A stretch of 64,000 bases of DNA from Phaeobacter sp. 22II1-1F12B (GCF_002210165.1 NZ_AQQP01000009.1:62001-126000); one strand, 5' to 3'; shown: positions 7,935-16,758, counted from the stretch's first letter. Translations and numbers: made by a program. The notes: generated by a model not told the origin, from the letters alone.

Positions 7935-9806
7935 TTGTCTTCTGAGCCTGAAAGTCCGATCCAGTCGATCACCCCGGAAGAACGGCGCTCAGGTTTCTGG
8001 CGAAGCTTGAAGCGGCTTTTTCGGGTTGGTATTGCGACGGTTCTCTTTGGCCTGATCCTTGGGTGGTTGTTCGTTCTCTTCCCTGTAGAAAAGCGCGTAT
8101 TCAAAGCCGCGCTGACGCAACCGCTGGTGAATTTCCGCAAAACCGATGATCAATTGCAGTTTATCTCCTGCATTTGCGGATCGACCTTGCGCCCTGACGA
8201 AGTTCCCGACAGCGTCGCCAACGCCCTGATCGCTACCGAAGACCGCAGGTTCTATCAGCATTTCGGTATTGATTTCCTCAGCTTTGGCAAAGCCGTCCTG
8301 AGCGGCGGAAATCGGGGGGGATCCACCCTTGAGATGCAGCTGGCAAAGAACACGCTGAACGGGGCATCCCCCAGCGCGCTGCGCAAGTATGCCGAATTGT
8401 TCTTCGCAACACGGATCAGTCTGTCCTACAAGAAAGAGGACATATTGCGCCTTTACCTGAGCCGGGTGAATTTCGGACGGTTGAACGGTGTCCCGATATT
8501 CGGTTTGCGCGATGCGGCCTATGCCTATTTCAACGTGGCTCCCGAAAGGCTCAACTTTGCGCAAGCAGCCATACTTGTCGGCATGATCAATGCGCCGAGC
8601 TTGTATAACCCCATCAACAACCCGAAATCCTCGTCCCAACGCGCCGAACTTGTCCTGCGGCGCATGGAAAGCGAGGGTTTTATCGATAGTGCCGTGGGCG
8701 TGGAACTGGCCGCCGCCCTGCCCCGTTCCATCGGGCGTTTGCCCCGTCGTGACCGTTATCTGGAAGATCAGGTCATGCGCGAGTTGCGCGACCTGACAGA
8801 ACCTCTACCTGACGGGCTGCATTTCGCGATCACGACAATCGATCCGATTGCGCAGGAACAGGCTCGGCGCGTGGTTGCCCGGGATATTCAGGATTACCGC
8901 AGTCGGGGAGTCGCCCGGGCCGGGCTGATTTCTCTTGATAGCAAAGGCCGCGTGCTTGCGATGCTCGGCGGGCTTGATTACCGCGCCTCGAACTGGAACC
9001 TCGCCATGCAGGCCGAGCGTCAGGCGGCATCAACGGCCAAGATCGCCACATACGTGGCCGCGATTGAGGCTGGCTGGGGGCCTGGTGCGACGCTGAAAGA
9101 CAACCCGGATGACATTGAGGCCGATTTCGTGCCGCGCAACGTGGATCGGCGCTATGTCGGAGACATTCCGTTGCGTGACTGCATCAGCCAGAGCAGGAAT
9201 GTTTGCACCATGTGGCTGGCCGAACGGATCGGGTTCGACGCCGTGGCAGAGGTGGCGGAACGGATCGGGATTACAGAAACGCGGATGCCGGGATCGGCCA
9301 TTGTCCTGGGGGCCGCCGAAACGACCCTTGCCCGGAATGCCGGTGCCTATCTTGCTGTGTCCAATGGTGGAGAGCTTTACGAACCACATGTGTTGCGCGC
9401 GGTATTGGGCCAATATGGCAAGGTGCTCTACCGCGATTCAGCAGAGCCCACGCGCGTCATGACATTGGTCACCGCGGAACGCATGAAACAACTTCTTGCC
9501 GGTGTTACGGCGGACGGCGCGACGGGCGATACCGCGCAGTTTGAGGGTGGACGGGCTTATGGCAAAACCGGCACGAGCCAGGAAAACCGCGATGCATGGT
9601 TTGTCGGCTTTACCGATCAGGGCATCGTAACCGCTGTATGGGTGGGGCCGCCGGAGGGACGGCTGATGCGCAACGTCGCCGGTGGCCAACTGCCAGCCGA
9701 GATATTCTCGGATTACAACGTCAATCTGGTGGAGCGGTTTCAGGGCTATGTCGGGCAGCTTCCCTACGATCCGGCCAGTTTTTGGCGCGACGTTAACGTC
9801 CCTTAG
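7935..9806 (+). CDS. Class A penicillin-binding protein (transglycosylase/transpeptidase)
   Basis: 623 residues, shorter than typical PBP1a (~800 or more). A cytoplasmic tail and one membrane span (VGIATVLFGLILGWLFVLF) precede a GT51 transglycosylase domain with catalytic ATEDRRFYQHFGID (Glu about residue 100) and GGSTLEMQLAKN. The transpeptidase domain has STAK (nucleophile Ser about 365), SQSRNV (SxN) and KTGTSQENRDAWFVGF. It polymerises and cross-links peptidoglycan in the periplasm. No ATG or GTG is available in frame upstream, so the start is TTG 7935 with only a weak ribosome site. Its TAG stop overlaps the stop of the convergent gene at 9803. PBP1A- versus PBP1C-type is not settled. 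Confidence 0.9.
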   Translation: MSSEPESPIQSITPEERRSGFWRSLKRLFRVGIATVLFGLILGWLFVLFPVEKRVFKAALTQPLVNFRKTDDQLQFISCICGSTLRPDEVPDSVANALIATEDRRFYQHFGIDFLSFGKAVLSGGNRGGSTLEMQLAKNTLNGASPSALRKYAELFFATRISLSYKKEDILRLYLSRVNFGRLNGVPIFGLRDAAYAYFNVAPERLNFAQAAILVGMINAPSLYNPINNPKSSSQRAELVLRRMESEGFIDSAVGVELAAALPRSIGRLPRRDRYLEDQVMRELRDLTEPLPDGLHFAITTIDPIAQEQARRVVARDIQDYRSRGVARAGLISLDSKGRVLAMLGGLDYRASNWNLAMQAERQAASTAKIATYVAAIEAGWGPGATLKDNPDDIEADFVPRNVDRRYVGDIPLRDCISQSRNVCTMWLAERIGFDAVAEVAERIGITETRMPGSAIVLGAAETTLARNAGAYLAVSNGGELYEPHVLRAVLGQYGKVLYRDSAEPTRVMTLVTAERMKQLLAGVTADGATGDTAQFEGGRAYGKTGTSQENRDAWFVGFTDQGIVTAVWVGPPEGRLMRNVAGGQLPAEIFSDYNVNLVERFQGYVGQLPYDPASFWRDVNVP

Positions 9807-11341
9807 CGGCCCCTGAACAGACCGCCCAGAATTCCACGCACGATCCGTCGACCGGTTGTCCCTTTGAGTTCCTTGATGACGGCCTCGGTCATTGCGGATC
9901 CGAACGTATCTCCGCTACTGCGGCGGGACGTGGATCGGGTTACCCGCGTACCGCTATACCGACGACCGGCGTTGTATTCACGAACGGCAGGTTCGGCCTC
10001 TTCCGCCTCTTGCTCTGCTTCTTCGGCGGCCTGCGCTGCCTTTTCCGAGCGGGCGGCCAGCATCTCGAACGCTGACTTACGGTCGAGCGTCGTGTCGTAT
10101 TTGCCGGCCATGTCCGAAGCGGCCAGTATTTCGCGGCGTTCACTGTCACTGATCGGGCCAAGTTGTGATCCCGGTGGCCGGATCAAAGTGCGTTCCACTA
10201 CTCCCGGAACACCCTTGTCCATAAGCATGGATGTAACCGCCTCGCCGACACCAACCTCGCGAATAGCTTGCTCGGTCGAGAACCGTGGATTTGACCGATA
10301 GGTTTCCGCTGCGAGGCGAAGGTTCTTCTGATCCCGCGCCGTGAAAGCCCGGAGCGCGTGCTGGATGCGGTTTCCAAGTTGGCCAAGAATATCCTCGGGA
10401 ATATCGGCCGGGCTTTGCGTGACGAAATACACCCCAACACCTTTGGAGCGGATCAGGCGGGCAACCTGTTCCACCTTGTCGACGAGCGCCTTGGGGGCTC
10501 CGTCGAAGAGGAGATGCGCTTCGTCAAAGAAGAAGACCAGCTTGGGTTTGTCCGGATCACCGACTTCGGGCAATTCCTCGAACAACTCGCTTAGCAGCCA
10601 CAGGAGAAAGGTGGCGTAGAGACCCGGGGCCGCCATCAGTTTGTCAGAGGCGAGGATGTTCACAAGCCCCCTGCCGGACGCGTCGCAGCGCATCAGGTCG
10701 GACAGTTCGAGCGCCGGTTCGCCAAAGAGTTTCGTGCCGCCCTGGTTCTCAAGCACGAGCAGTCGTCGTTGAATTGCCCCGATCGAGGAAACGGAGACAT
10801 TGCCGTAGCGCAGCGAAAGTTTGTCCCGGTTTTCGCCGATCCAGACCAAGAGCGCCTGAAGGTCCTTGAGATCGAGCAGCGGCAGGCCGTCTTCATCGGC
10901 GACTCGAAAGGCGATGTTCAGGATACCTTCCTGCGCTTCGCTCAGGTCCAGCAGCCGGGCGAGCAACAAGGGGCCCATTTCCGCGACCGTCGTTCTGACT
11001 GGATGTCCTTTTTCGCCGTAGAGATCCCAGAACGTGACGGGCACGGCGCTGTAGGCGAAGTCCTGAAAGCCAATCGTGTCAGCCCGTTTCGTGAACGCGT
11101 CGTGCAACTTGCTGTCGGCGGATCCCGGCTTGGAGAGACCGGACAGATCCCCCTTTACGTCTGAAAGGAATACGGGGACCCCCTTGGCGCTGAAGCCTTC
11201 CGCAAGGATTTGCAGGGTGACCGTCTTGCCGGTTCCTGTCGCCCCGGCCACGAGACCGTGACGGTTGGCGTATTTAAGCGTCAAACCCTGCTGTTCGGCG
11301 TAGTCGATCCCGCCGCCGCCCACGAAAATCTGTTCTGCCAT
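9803..11341 (-). CDS. HerA-like helicase/ATPase of the DUF853 (YjgR) family
   Basis: 512 residues. Walker A GATGTGKT (residues 33-40), then VFLSDVKGDLSGLSKPG, Walker B LVFFFDEAHLLFDGAPKAL, the sensor-like GVYFVTQSPADIPEDILGQL and the arginine-rich LGNRIQHALRAFTARDQK. The C-terminal ~90 residues are low-complexity (AAQAAEEAEQEAEEAEPAV, then Arg/Ser-rich). The family resembles HerA/FtsK motor ATPases but its biological role is not established. ATG 11341 begins MAEQIFVGGGG. Single gene on its strand, convergent with the PBP with four shared bases. Confidence 0.9.
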   Translation of the reverse strand: MAEQIFVGGGGIDYAEQQGLTLKYANRHGLVAGATGTGKTVTLQILAEGFSAKGVPVFLSDVKGDLSGLSKPGSADSKLHDAFTKRADTIGFQDFAYSAVPVTFWDLYGEKGHPVRTTVAEMGPLLLARLLDLSEAQEGILNIAFRVADEDGLPLLDLKDLQALLVWIGENRDKLSLRYGNVSVSSIGAIQRRLLVLENQGGTKLFGEPALELSDLMRCDASGRGLVNILASDKLMAAPGLYATFLLWLLSELFEELPEVGDPDKPKLVFFFDEAHLLFDGAPKALVDKVEQVARLIRSKGVGVYFVTQSPADIPEDILGQLGNRIQHALRAFTARDQKNLRLAAETYRSNPRFSTEQAIREVGVGEAVTSMLMDKGVPGVVERTLIRPPGSQLGPISDSERREILAASDMAGKYDTTLDRKSAFEMLAARSEKAAQAAEEAEQEAEEAEPAVREYNAGRRYSGTRVTRSTSRRSSGDTFGSAMTEAVIKELKGTTGRRIVRGILGGLFRGR

Positions 11342-11555
11342 TGGTAATCACCGTCTCTGATGCACGTCACGTTTCAAACGAACATACAGAGTTAACTCCT
11401 TAGGGCGATAGCAGAAATCGCTAGAATTTGGGCTTGGAGCGCGTGTTAGGACAATGCATCCGACACGCTTGCAATGATATCAGCCTGATTTTTAGCATAT
11501 CGGGCGATGTGATCGGATGGGCACCCTGCATCACATAGTTTTTTGGCTTGGGCTG

Positions 11556-11584
11556 TTGACCGGACTAAAGCCTTCTCGTAACGT
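11556..11584 (+). promoter_or_regulatory. Putative promoter of the sRNA candidate
   Basis: TTGACC (11556-11561) is a good -35 match. A 17-base spacer leads to TAACGT (11579-11584), a poor -10 with only three of six consensus positions. A start near 11591 would follow. The case rests mainly on the -35, the spacing, and the terminator 40-70 bases downstream. Confidence 0.35.
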
Positions 11585-11590
11585 TCGGGC

Positions 11591-11663
11591 AATAACTAAG
11601 TCGGCCAGTCCGACGGGGAGCACAAATAGTAAGGAGATCCTTTGGGGTCTCCTTATTTCTTTT
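11591..11663 (+). ncRNA. Candidate small RNA, about 73 nt
   Basis: No protein-coding signal. From the inferred start the sequence has a small hairpin (GTCGG 11600-11604 with CCGAC 11610-11614), an unpaired A-rich stretch (GGGGAGCACAAATAGT) and a strong intrinsic terminator (11631-11663). This hairpin / single-stranded / terminator-with-U-tail layout is that of Hfq-binding trans-acting sRNAs, and hfq is encoded in this same window at 21184. Alternatives are a leader for the IalB-family gene with premature termination, or a processed 3' fragment. No Rfam family was recognised. Confidence 0.38.
11631..11663 (+). terminator. Intrinsic terminator of the sRNA candidate
   Basis: AAGGAGATCC (11631-11640) pairs with GGGTCTCCTT (11645-11654) through ten pairs including one G-U, around the loop TTTG, followed by ATTTCTTTT. 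No coding sequence on the plus strand ends upstream, which is the main reason to suspect a non-coding transcript. Confidence 0.75.
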
Positions 11664-11786
11664 AAGGGTCAGCGTGGAACCGCGCACCAGTCCAAAGTCA
11701 AAATGCGGCATTCGCGCGACCTATGGCCCTGACAGTAGCGGGAAGACATGCTAATGGCAGTCAGGCAGTTTAAACACAGGTTCACC

Positions 11787-12443
11787 ATGTTCAAAAATCT
11801 CTCTTCTCTCACCTTCGTCACCATGACGGCGCTCATCGCGACGCCGCTGTGGGCACAACAGAGTGAAACGACCACGACACCGACCGAGCAAGCGCAAGAA
11901 GAGCCAGCCCAATCCGAAACCGGAACAAGCCCCGCCACATCTGGCGAAGCTCAGCTTGATCTTGGGCAGACAGTGACCGGCGACCCCGAACTGGGGCAGC
12001 GCTATTCGAAAGAGACTTTCGAAGATTTCGAGCTCGCCTGCATCAAGATCGAAGCGGAAACGGACCCCTGTTCGCTCTTGCAGATCCTTGAGGATGACAA
12101 TGGCAATCCGGTGGCCGAATTCTCGCTCTTTCGGATCAGTAATGGATCGCAGGCCGTGGCCGGTGCGACCGTCATCGTACCGCTGGAAACCCTGCTTCCG
12201 GCCCAGTTGACCATTGCCGTCGATAGCAACCCCGGTAAGCGGTACAACTATTCGTTCTGCAACCCGATCGGATGCGTTGCGCAGATCGGCCTGACACAGG
12301 CAGATGTCGACGCGTTCCGCCGCGGCAGCACCGCGAAAATCTCGCTGCGCCCGGCACCTGCGCCGGATCAGGTGGTCGAACTGGAAATGTCCCTTAAGGG
12401 TTTCACCGCCGGTTATGAAGCGGTGGACGTGGTTTCCCAGTAA
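11787..12443 (+). CDS. Invasion-associated locus B (IalB) family secreted protein
   Basis: 218 residues. Signal peptide MFKNLSSLTFVTMTALIATP with cleavage around LWAQ-QS, then a Thr/Glu/Gln-rich linker of about 45 residues and the IalB domain (YSKETFEDFELACIK, DPCSLLQILEDDNGNPVAEF, TIVAVDSNPG-like TIAVDSNPGKRYNYSFCNPI, GCVAQIGL). Four cysteines in the domain (ELAC, DPC, SFC, IGC) suggest disulfides. IalB was described in Bartonella; homologues are widespread in free-living alphaproteobacteria and the biochemical role is unknown. ATG 11787 gives a clean signal peptide; ATG 11748 would add 13 residues. Confidence 0.85.
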   Translation: MFKNLSSLTFVTMTALIATPLWAQQSETTTTPTEQAQEEPAQSETGTSPATSGEAQLDLGQTVTGDPELGQRYSKETFEDFELACIKIEAETDPCSLLQILEDDNGNPVAEFSLFRISNGSQAVAGATVIVPLETLLPAQLTIAVDSNPGKRYNYSFCNPIGCVAQIGLTQADVDAFRRGSTAKISLRPAPAPDQVVELEMSLKGFTAGYEAVDVVSQ

Positions 12444-12466
12444 ACCAGCATTGACCTCGGGCACAA

Positions 12467-12492
12467 ATGGGTGCGCCACGCGGCGCACCCAT
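12467..12492. terminator. Bidirectional intrinsic terminator between convergent genes
   Basis: ATGGGTGCGCC (12467-12477) and GGCGCACCCAT (12482-12492) form an 11-pair stem around ACGC, followed on the plus strand by ATTTATAT. It can end transcription of the IalB-family gene, and its position two bases before the stop of the ketoacyl synthase gene suits the minus-strand operon too. Confidence 0.75.
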
Positions 12493-12494
12493 AT

Positions 12495-13703
12495 TTATAT
12501 CCGGCGAATTGCCAATACGGCATTCAGACCGCCAAAGGCGAAGGCATTGCTGAGGGCCACGGACACGTCTGCGTCTCGCGCCTCGTTCGGGACAACATCC
12601 AGCGCGCATTCGGGATCCGGCTCTTCATACCCGATGGTCGGCGCAATGACACCATCCCGGACAGCCATGATGCAGGCCAGTAATTCGACGGCGCCGGTGC
12701 CGCCAATGAGATGGCCATGCATGGACTTGGTCGAAGAGATCATCAACCGATCCGCGTGAGGCCCGAACACCCCTGCAACAGCCGCACATTCCGTCTTGTC
12801 ATTGGCCGCCGTGCCAGTGCCGTGGGCATTGATATAGCCCACTTCGTCGGGGTTGAGCTTTGCATTGCGAAGGGCCCCCGAGATGGCTCGTTCGGCGCCT
12901 TGCTTGGAGGGCATGACGATGTCGGAGGCATCCGATGACATCGCGTATCCGATAACTTCGCAGAGGATTTCCGCGCCACGTTTCTTGGCGTGTTCATACT
13001 CTTCGAAGACGAAAATGCCGGCACCTTCGCCCTGCACCATGCCGTTTCGCCCGAGGCTAAACGGCCTGCACGCGTCCTTAGACATGACGCGAAGACCTTC
13101 CCAGGCTTTGACACCGCCAAAGCACAGCATGGATTCCGATCCGCCGGTCACCATTGCCGGTGCCATACCGGATTGCACCATCGCAAAAGCCTGGGCCATA
13201 GCATGGTTAGAGGAGGCGCAGGCGGTCGAAACGGTAAAGCTTGGCCCCTTTAGGTTATGCTCCATCGATACATGGCTTGCCGCTGCGTTGTTCATAAGTT
13301 TAGGCACGACGAACGGATGAACCCTGTTCTTCCCGTCCTCGTAGACGCTGCGGTAATTATCGTCCCACGTGCTGACGCCGCCACCAGCAGTCCCAAGAAC
13401 GACGCCAGATTTGGCCGCTAGTTCGCCGGAAAAAAAGATTCCCGCCTGATCGATGGCCTCTTTCGCGGCCATCAGGGTAAACTGGGTGAAACGGTCGTAA
13501 AGAGCCATCTGCTGGCGATTGAAAAGCCCTTCGGTCTCAAACCCGACAACCTGACCGCCAATCTTGATCGAAAGGCGGTCGACATCCCTGAATTCCAATG
13601 GCCCGATGCCGCAGTGACCGGCCTTCATGGCCTGCATCGTTTCGGCTACGGAATGACCAAGCGCATTGATCGTGCCCGCGCCGGTGATGACCACGCGTTT
13701 CAT
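12495..13703 (-). CDS. Beta-ketoacyl-ACP synthase (KAS II / NodE-like)
   Basis: 402 residues. Thiolase-fold condensing enzyme that elongates an acyl chain on ACP with malonyl-ACP. Active-site Cys162 in STACASSN, catalytic histidines in INAHGTGTAANDKTE and SSTKSMHGHLIGGTGA, and C-terminal NAFAFGGLNAVL. It lies 19 bases after a dedicated ACP gene and in the same operon as lpxD and an L,D-transpeptidase, not with fabG/fabD. That argues for a specialised acyl chain (lipid A, another envelope lipid, or a Nod-factor-like NodE/NodF pair) rather than housekeeping FabF. The substrate is inferred, not shown. Confidence 0.9.
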   Translation of the reverse strand: MKRVVITGAGTINALGHSVAETMQAMKAGHCGIGPLEFRDVDRLSIKIGGQVVGFETEGLFNRQQMALYDRFTQFTLMAAKEAIDQAGIFFSGELAAKSGVVLGTAGGGVSTWDDNYRSVYEDGKNRVHPFVVPKLMNNAAASHVSMEHNLKGPSFTVSTACASSNHAMAQAFAMVQSGMAPAMVTGGSESMLCFGGVKAWEGLRVMSKDACRPFSLGRNGMVQGEGAGIFVFEEYEHAKKRGAEILCEVIGYAMSSDASDIVMPSKQGAERAISGALRNAKLNPDEVGYINAHGTGTAANDKTECAAVAGVFGPHADRLMISSTKSMHGHLIGGTGAVELLACIMAVRDGVIAPTIGYEEPDPECALDVVPNEARDADVSVALSNAFAFGGLNAVLAIRRI

Positions 13704-13722
13704 GAGATCAATTCGCCTTGGA

Positions 13723-13980
13723 TCACGTCTTTTCGACCATCAGTTCTTTGATGCCGTCGACGATGGATTTCACGTTGGAAATGTCGAAATCGCTTTTCGT
13801 CGGTTCATTTGCGTTGAAGGGAATCGAAATGTCGAATTCTTCTTCGATCGCAAAAATGCATTCGACCAGACCAAGACTATCGATACCGAGATCTTCTAGG
13901 GTACTGTCGGGCGTAACATCGGAGGGTTCCAATACGGCCTGTTCCGCGATGATCTCGATGACTCTATCCTGAATACTCAT
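13723..13980 (-). CDS. Acyl carrier protein, NodF-like
   Basis: 85 residues, acidic, four-helix ACP fold. Ser35 in LGIDSLGLVE is the phosphopantetheine attachment site. It differs from housekeeping AcpP by an insert around residues 54-66 (PFNANEPTKSDFDIS) and looks closer to NodF-type carriers. The ribosome site AGGAG precedes ATG 13980 by eight bases. It is sandwiched between lpxD and the ketoacyl synthase, so it probably serves that synthase. Confidence 0.9.
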   Translation of the reverse strand: MSIQDRVIEIIAEQAVLEPSDVTPDSTLEDLGIDSLGLVECIFAIEEEFDISIPFNANEPTKSDFDISNVKSIVDGIKELMVEKT

Positions 13981-14015
13981 AGGAGAGCTCCTGGCTTGAT
14001 GTATCCCTAGCTGAC

Positions 14016-15104
14016 TTACTTGCTCGACTCGCTTTTGAAAACCGCCTTTTTAAGTTCCGCAAGGTCCGAAAGAAACCGGGGCAACCGTCGTTGTGCCTTG
14101 TAAAGCTCTGTAAAGCTTTCCATTTTTACGGCTGGGTAACCCATCATCACACGTCCGGCAGGTACATTCGACAAGAGCTTGGTTCCACCAGCCGCAACGA
14201 CTCGGTCGCCCACCGTTATGTTGTCCGCGACACCGCTCTGCCCTCCAAGAACGACGTTGTCGCCAACGACCACCGAACCGGCGACACCTGCCTGCGCACA
14301 GAGAAGACAGTCGCGTCCTATGCGGACATTGTGGCCCACCTGAACAAGGCTATCCAATTTGGTTCCCGAACCGATTTCCGTATTCCGGATGGTGCCGTTA
14401 TCGACAGTCGAGTTCGACCCGATTTCGACGTTGTCGCCGATGGTTACAGACCCAAGCGAGTGAATTCGCTGCCAAGCCTGAGGCTGTGCGTCACCCTGAT
14501 CGCCCAGCGATTTACGAGCGTTTTCCACGCCGGAGACTTCGGGGGTGACAAATGAGAACCCGTCGCCGCCAATCCGTACACCCGGCTGCCCAATGAAATC
14601 CGACCCAATCTGGGCCCGTGCGCCGATGCTGACCATCTCGCGAAGAAAGGCCTTCGGCCCTAGTTTCGCGTCAGCTCCGATAAAACACTGAGGGCCGATG
14701 ACCGTGCCATCGCCGATGATGACCCGCGGACCGATGACCGTGAAGGCACCAACGGATACGTCGCGGCCCAATTCAGCTGTTTCATCAATCACGGCGGTCG
14801 GATGAATGCCCGGAGAAAAGCCCTGGCCCGGGTCCAGCATCCGCGTGATGCCTGCCATGGCCATTCGCGGTCGACTTACAAAGATTGCGGCCTTCAGACC
14901 GAGGCCTTGCCAATCCGCACCTTCCCAGAGCATCGCTGCGAGAGCGGTGCCTTTGCCCAACTGCTCGGCATAGGCCGGGGACATCGCCATAGCGAGGTCA
15001 TCAATGGTCGCGAGCGATGGTTCGGCGGCGCCTTTTATCGTGAGGGAAATATCGCCTGCGGCCTCTGCCCCAAGCGATGCTGCGATTTCCTGGACCGTGT
15101 ACAT
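14016..15104 (-). CDS. lpxD: UDP-3-O-(3-hydroxyacyl)glucosamine N-acyltransferase
   Basis: 362 residues. Third step of lipid A synthesis: N-acylation of UDP-3-O-acyl-glucosamine from 3-hydroxyacyl-ACP. N-terminal uridine-binding domain (YTVQEIAASLGAEAAGDI, AMAMSPAYAEQL), then left-handed beta-helix hexapeptide repeats (IGDGTVIGPQCFIGADAKLG) with the catalytic-His region LVQVGHNVRIG, and a C-terminal helix. ATG 15104 is preferred over the in-frame TTG at 15128 because AAGG lies at a normal distance. It is separated from its normal neighbours (fabZ, lpxA) and placed with an ACP and a condensing enzyme. Confidence 0.93.
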   Translation of the reverse strand: MYTVQEIAASLGAEAAGDISLTIKGAAEPSLATIDDLAMAMSPAYAEQLGKGTALAAMLWEGADWQGLGLKAAIFVSRPRMAMAGITRMLDPGQGFSPGIHPTAVIDETAELGRDVSVGAFTVIGPRVIIGDGTVIGPQCFIGADAKLGPKAFLREMVSIGARAQIGSDFIGQPGVRIGGDGFSFVTPEVSGVENARKSLGDQGDAQPQAWQRIHSLGSVTIGDNVEIGSNSTVDNGTIRNTEIGSGTKLDSLVQVGHNVRIGRDCLLCAQAGVAGSVVVGDNVVLGGQSGVADNITVGDRVVAAGGTKLLSNVPAGRVMMGYPAVKMESFTELYKAQRRLPRFLSDLAELKKAVFKSESSK

Positions 15105-15141
15105 TGGCGGACCTTTTTGCAGATGCAATCAGGTCCGTTCA

Positions 15142-16758
15142 TTATCCCTGAACGGAAGACAAGGCTACCCCTGCCTCGCTCAGCGCATCCCATATCCGCG
15201 CGTCACGACCGTAGACGTCCCGGCGAAATTCGACACGGCCTTTGTCAGAGATGACAGCCGTACGATAGATCAAATGGACTGGCAGAGGCTTTTCCAGATT
15301 GATCTTTGTTTCGGTTCCGGTACGAAGAACGCTTTGGAAATAACCCCTTGGCTCATCTTCCTGAAGTGACAAAAGAGCATAGGCGAAATCGAAAGGATCG
15401 GCCAAGCGGATACAACCATGAGAGAACGCGCGCGTTTCCCGCTTGAACAGACTTTTCTGAGGCGTATCATGGAGATAGATGTTGTACTTGTTTGGGAACA
15501 TGAACTTTACCAGCCCCAGCGCGTTGCTGTTGCTCGGCGGCTGCCTCATGTCGAAAGGAAAGTTTCGAGCGGTGAACTGAGTGAAATCCATCGCTTCCCG
15601 ATTGACGCGCTGACCGCGCCGATCCGTAATGATGAGATGCCTGGCAGCGTTCGGGTTCTTTTGCAGCTGCGGCAGGTATTCCTTTGTCATGATCGACCGT
15701 GGCACGTGCCAACTTGGGTTGACGATCATATGTTCCATCACGTCCGAAAACTCGGGGCTACGACGGTCGCTCGAGTTCTGCCCGATCACGGACCTTGTCT
15801 TGAAGACAACTTCGCCCTGATCCACGATTTTTGCAGAAAAATCGGTGAGATTGACCAGAACATGACGTTCGCCGCGCTCCATGTTTGTCCAGCGTTCACG
15901 CTCCAGTGCGACAAGAACAGACTGCAGACGTGTTTCGGCCGAGGTGTTGATCTCATCAAGGGTGCCGGCACCAGCGACACCGTCTTCGGCGAGGCCATGC
16001 GCTGACTGGAAAGCGATGACAGCTTGCTGAAGCTTGGTATCGTAGGTCATCGAAGCAGTACGCTCCATGTAGCCCATTGCTATCAGTCGATTGCGGAGCG
16101 CTACGACCTGAGGACCACCATCGCCGGGTTCGAGTTTCCCGCTGGCAACCTTAGCACCCCAGGTCCCTTCTGCGATCACTTCTTCAAGCTGGATCTTCGC
16201 TTTCATGAGGTTGCGGTATTCTGCAGTAGTGGGCGGCAGCGAATTCATGAAAGCGCGGGGCTGCGTATTGGAAAAGGTCGCGAGTAGCGTTTTGGGATCC
16301 CTGTACTGAACCTGACGCACGATACCGCCGTCGATCCGCGACGGAACAAGAAAACCGGTCTGAACATCACGCGCATACTTCAGGAACATATTGGTCAGCG
16401 CCACTTCGACGAGACCGAGGTCACGAGTGGTACGGGCACTTTTCATTTGCTGCATGAGCCCCGCTACATCGTAGCGATTGGCTGGAAGTCCATGGTTTTC
16501 TACGTTGGACAGCGCTTGGAAAAGAGCCGAGCGACGTGCAACAAAAACATCGCCCTCTCCGGTCCAAAGCGGCGCGTAATTCGCTTGGCGATAGAAACTT
16601 GCAATCGTGGACTGATCATAAGCTGCTTCTGCTACAGCCTGCTTAAACGCCGTGACCTGAGCATTGGCGGGCGAGACCAGCAAACCAAGCGACAGTGCGA
16701 CCGCACCGGCCAGAGCCGCGAAACTGCCACCTGATTTAGCAGAGCAAGTAGTGATCAT
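15142..16758 (-). CDS. L,D-transpeptidase (YcbB/LdtD type) with peptidoglycan-binding domain
   Basis: 538 residues. Sec signal peptide with cleavage after VSPANA, a scaffold domain, a PG_binding_1 domain (GDGGPQVVALRNRLIAMGYM) and a C-terminal YkuD catalytic domain with HDTP and SHGCIRL (nucleophile Cys about residue 446). The length and the insert in the catalytic domain match E. coli YcbB/LdtD, which makes 3-3 (mDap-mDap) cross-links. ATG 16758 is chosen because GAGGAC lies eight bases upstream and the signal peptide starts there. First gene of the operon leading to lpxD-acp-KAS, and divergent from a MepK-like hydrolase gene. Confidence 0.92.
   Translation of the reverse strand: MITTCSAKSGGSFAALAGAVALSLGLLVSPANAQVTAFKQAVAEAAYDQSTIASFYRQANYAPLWTGEGDVFVARRSALFQALSNVENHGLPANRYDVAGLMQQMKSARTTRDLGLVEVALTNMFLKYARDVQTGFLVPSRIDGGIVRQVQYRDPKTLLATFSNTQPRAFMNSLPPTTAEYRNLMKAKIQLEEVIAEGTWGAKVASGKLEPGDGGPQVVALRNRLIAMGYMERTASMTYDTKLQQAVIAFQSAHGLAEDGVAGAGTLDEINTSAETRLQSVLVALERERWTNMERGERHVLVNLTDFSAKIVDQGEVVFKTRSVIGQNSSDRRSPEFSDVMEHMIVNPSWHVPRSIMTKEYLPQLQKNPNAARHLIITDRRGQRVNREAMDFTQFTARNFPFDMRQPPSNSNALGLVKFMFPNKYNIYLHDTPQKSLFKRETRAFSHGCIRLADPFDFAYALLSLQEDEPRGYFQSVLRTGTETKINLEKPLPVHLIYRTAVISDKGRVEFRRDVYGRDARIWDALSEAGVALSSVQG

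Larger units (their letters stand above)
11342..11786. other. Long intergenic region with an sRNA candidate
   Basis: 445 bases between the HerA-like gene start and the IalB-family gene. A 71-codon frame at 11517-11732 shows no family features, runs through the terminator hairpin and is dismissed. The notable content is the promoter-like, hairpin and terminator series listed separately at 11556-11663. The part next to 11341 should hold the promoter of the HerA-like gene, but no convincing boxes were recognised. Confidence 0.6.

Noticed and set aside
11517-11732. 71-codon frame in the long intergenic region
   Set aside because: No family features and it reads through the intrinsic terminator hairpin at 11631-11663.
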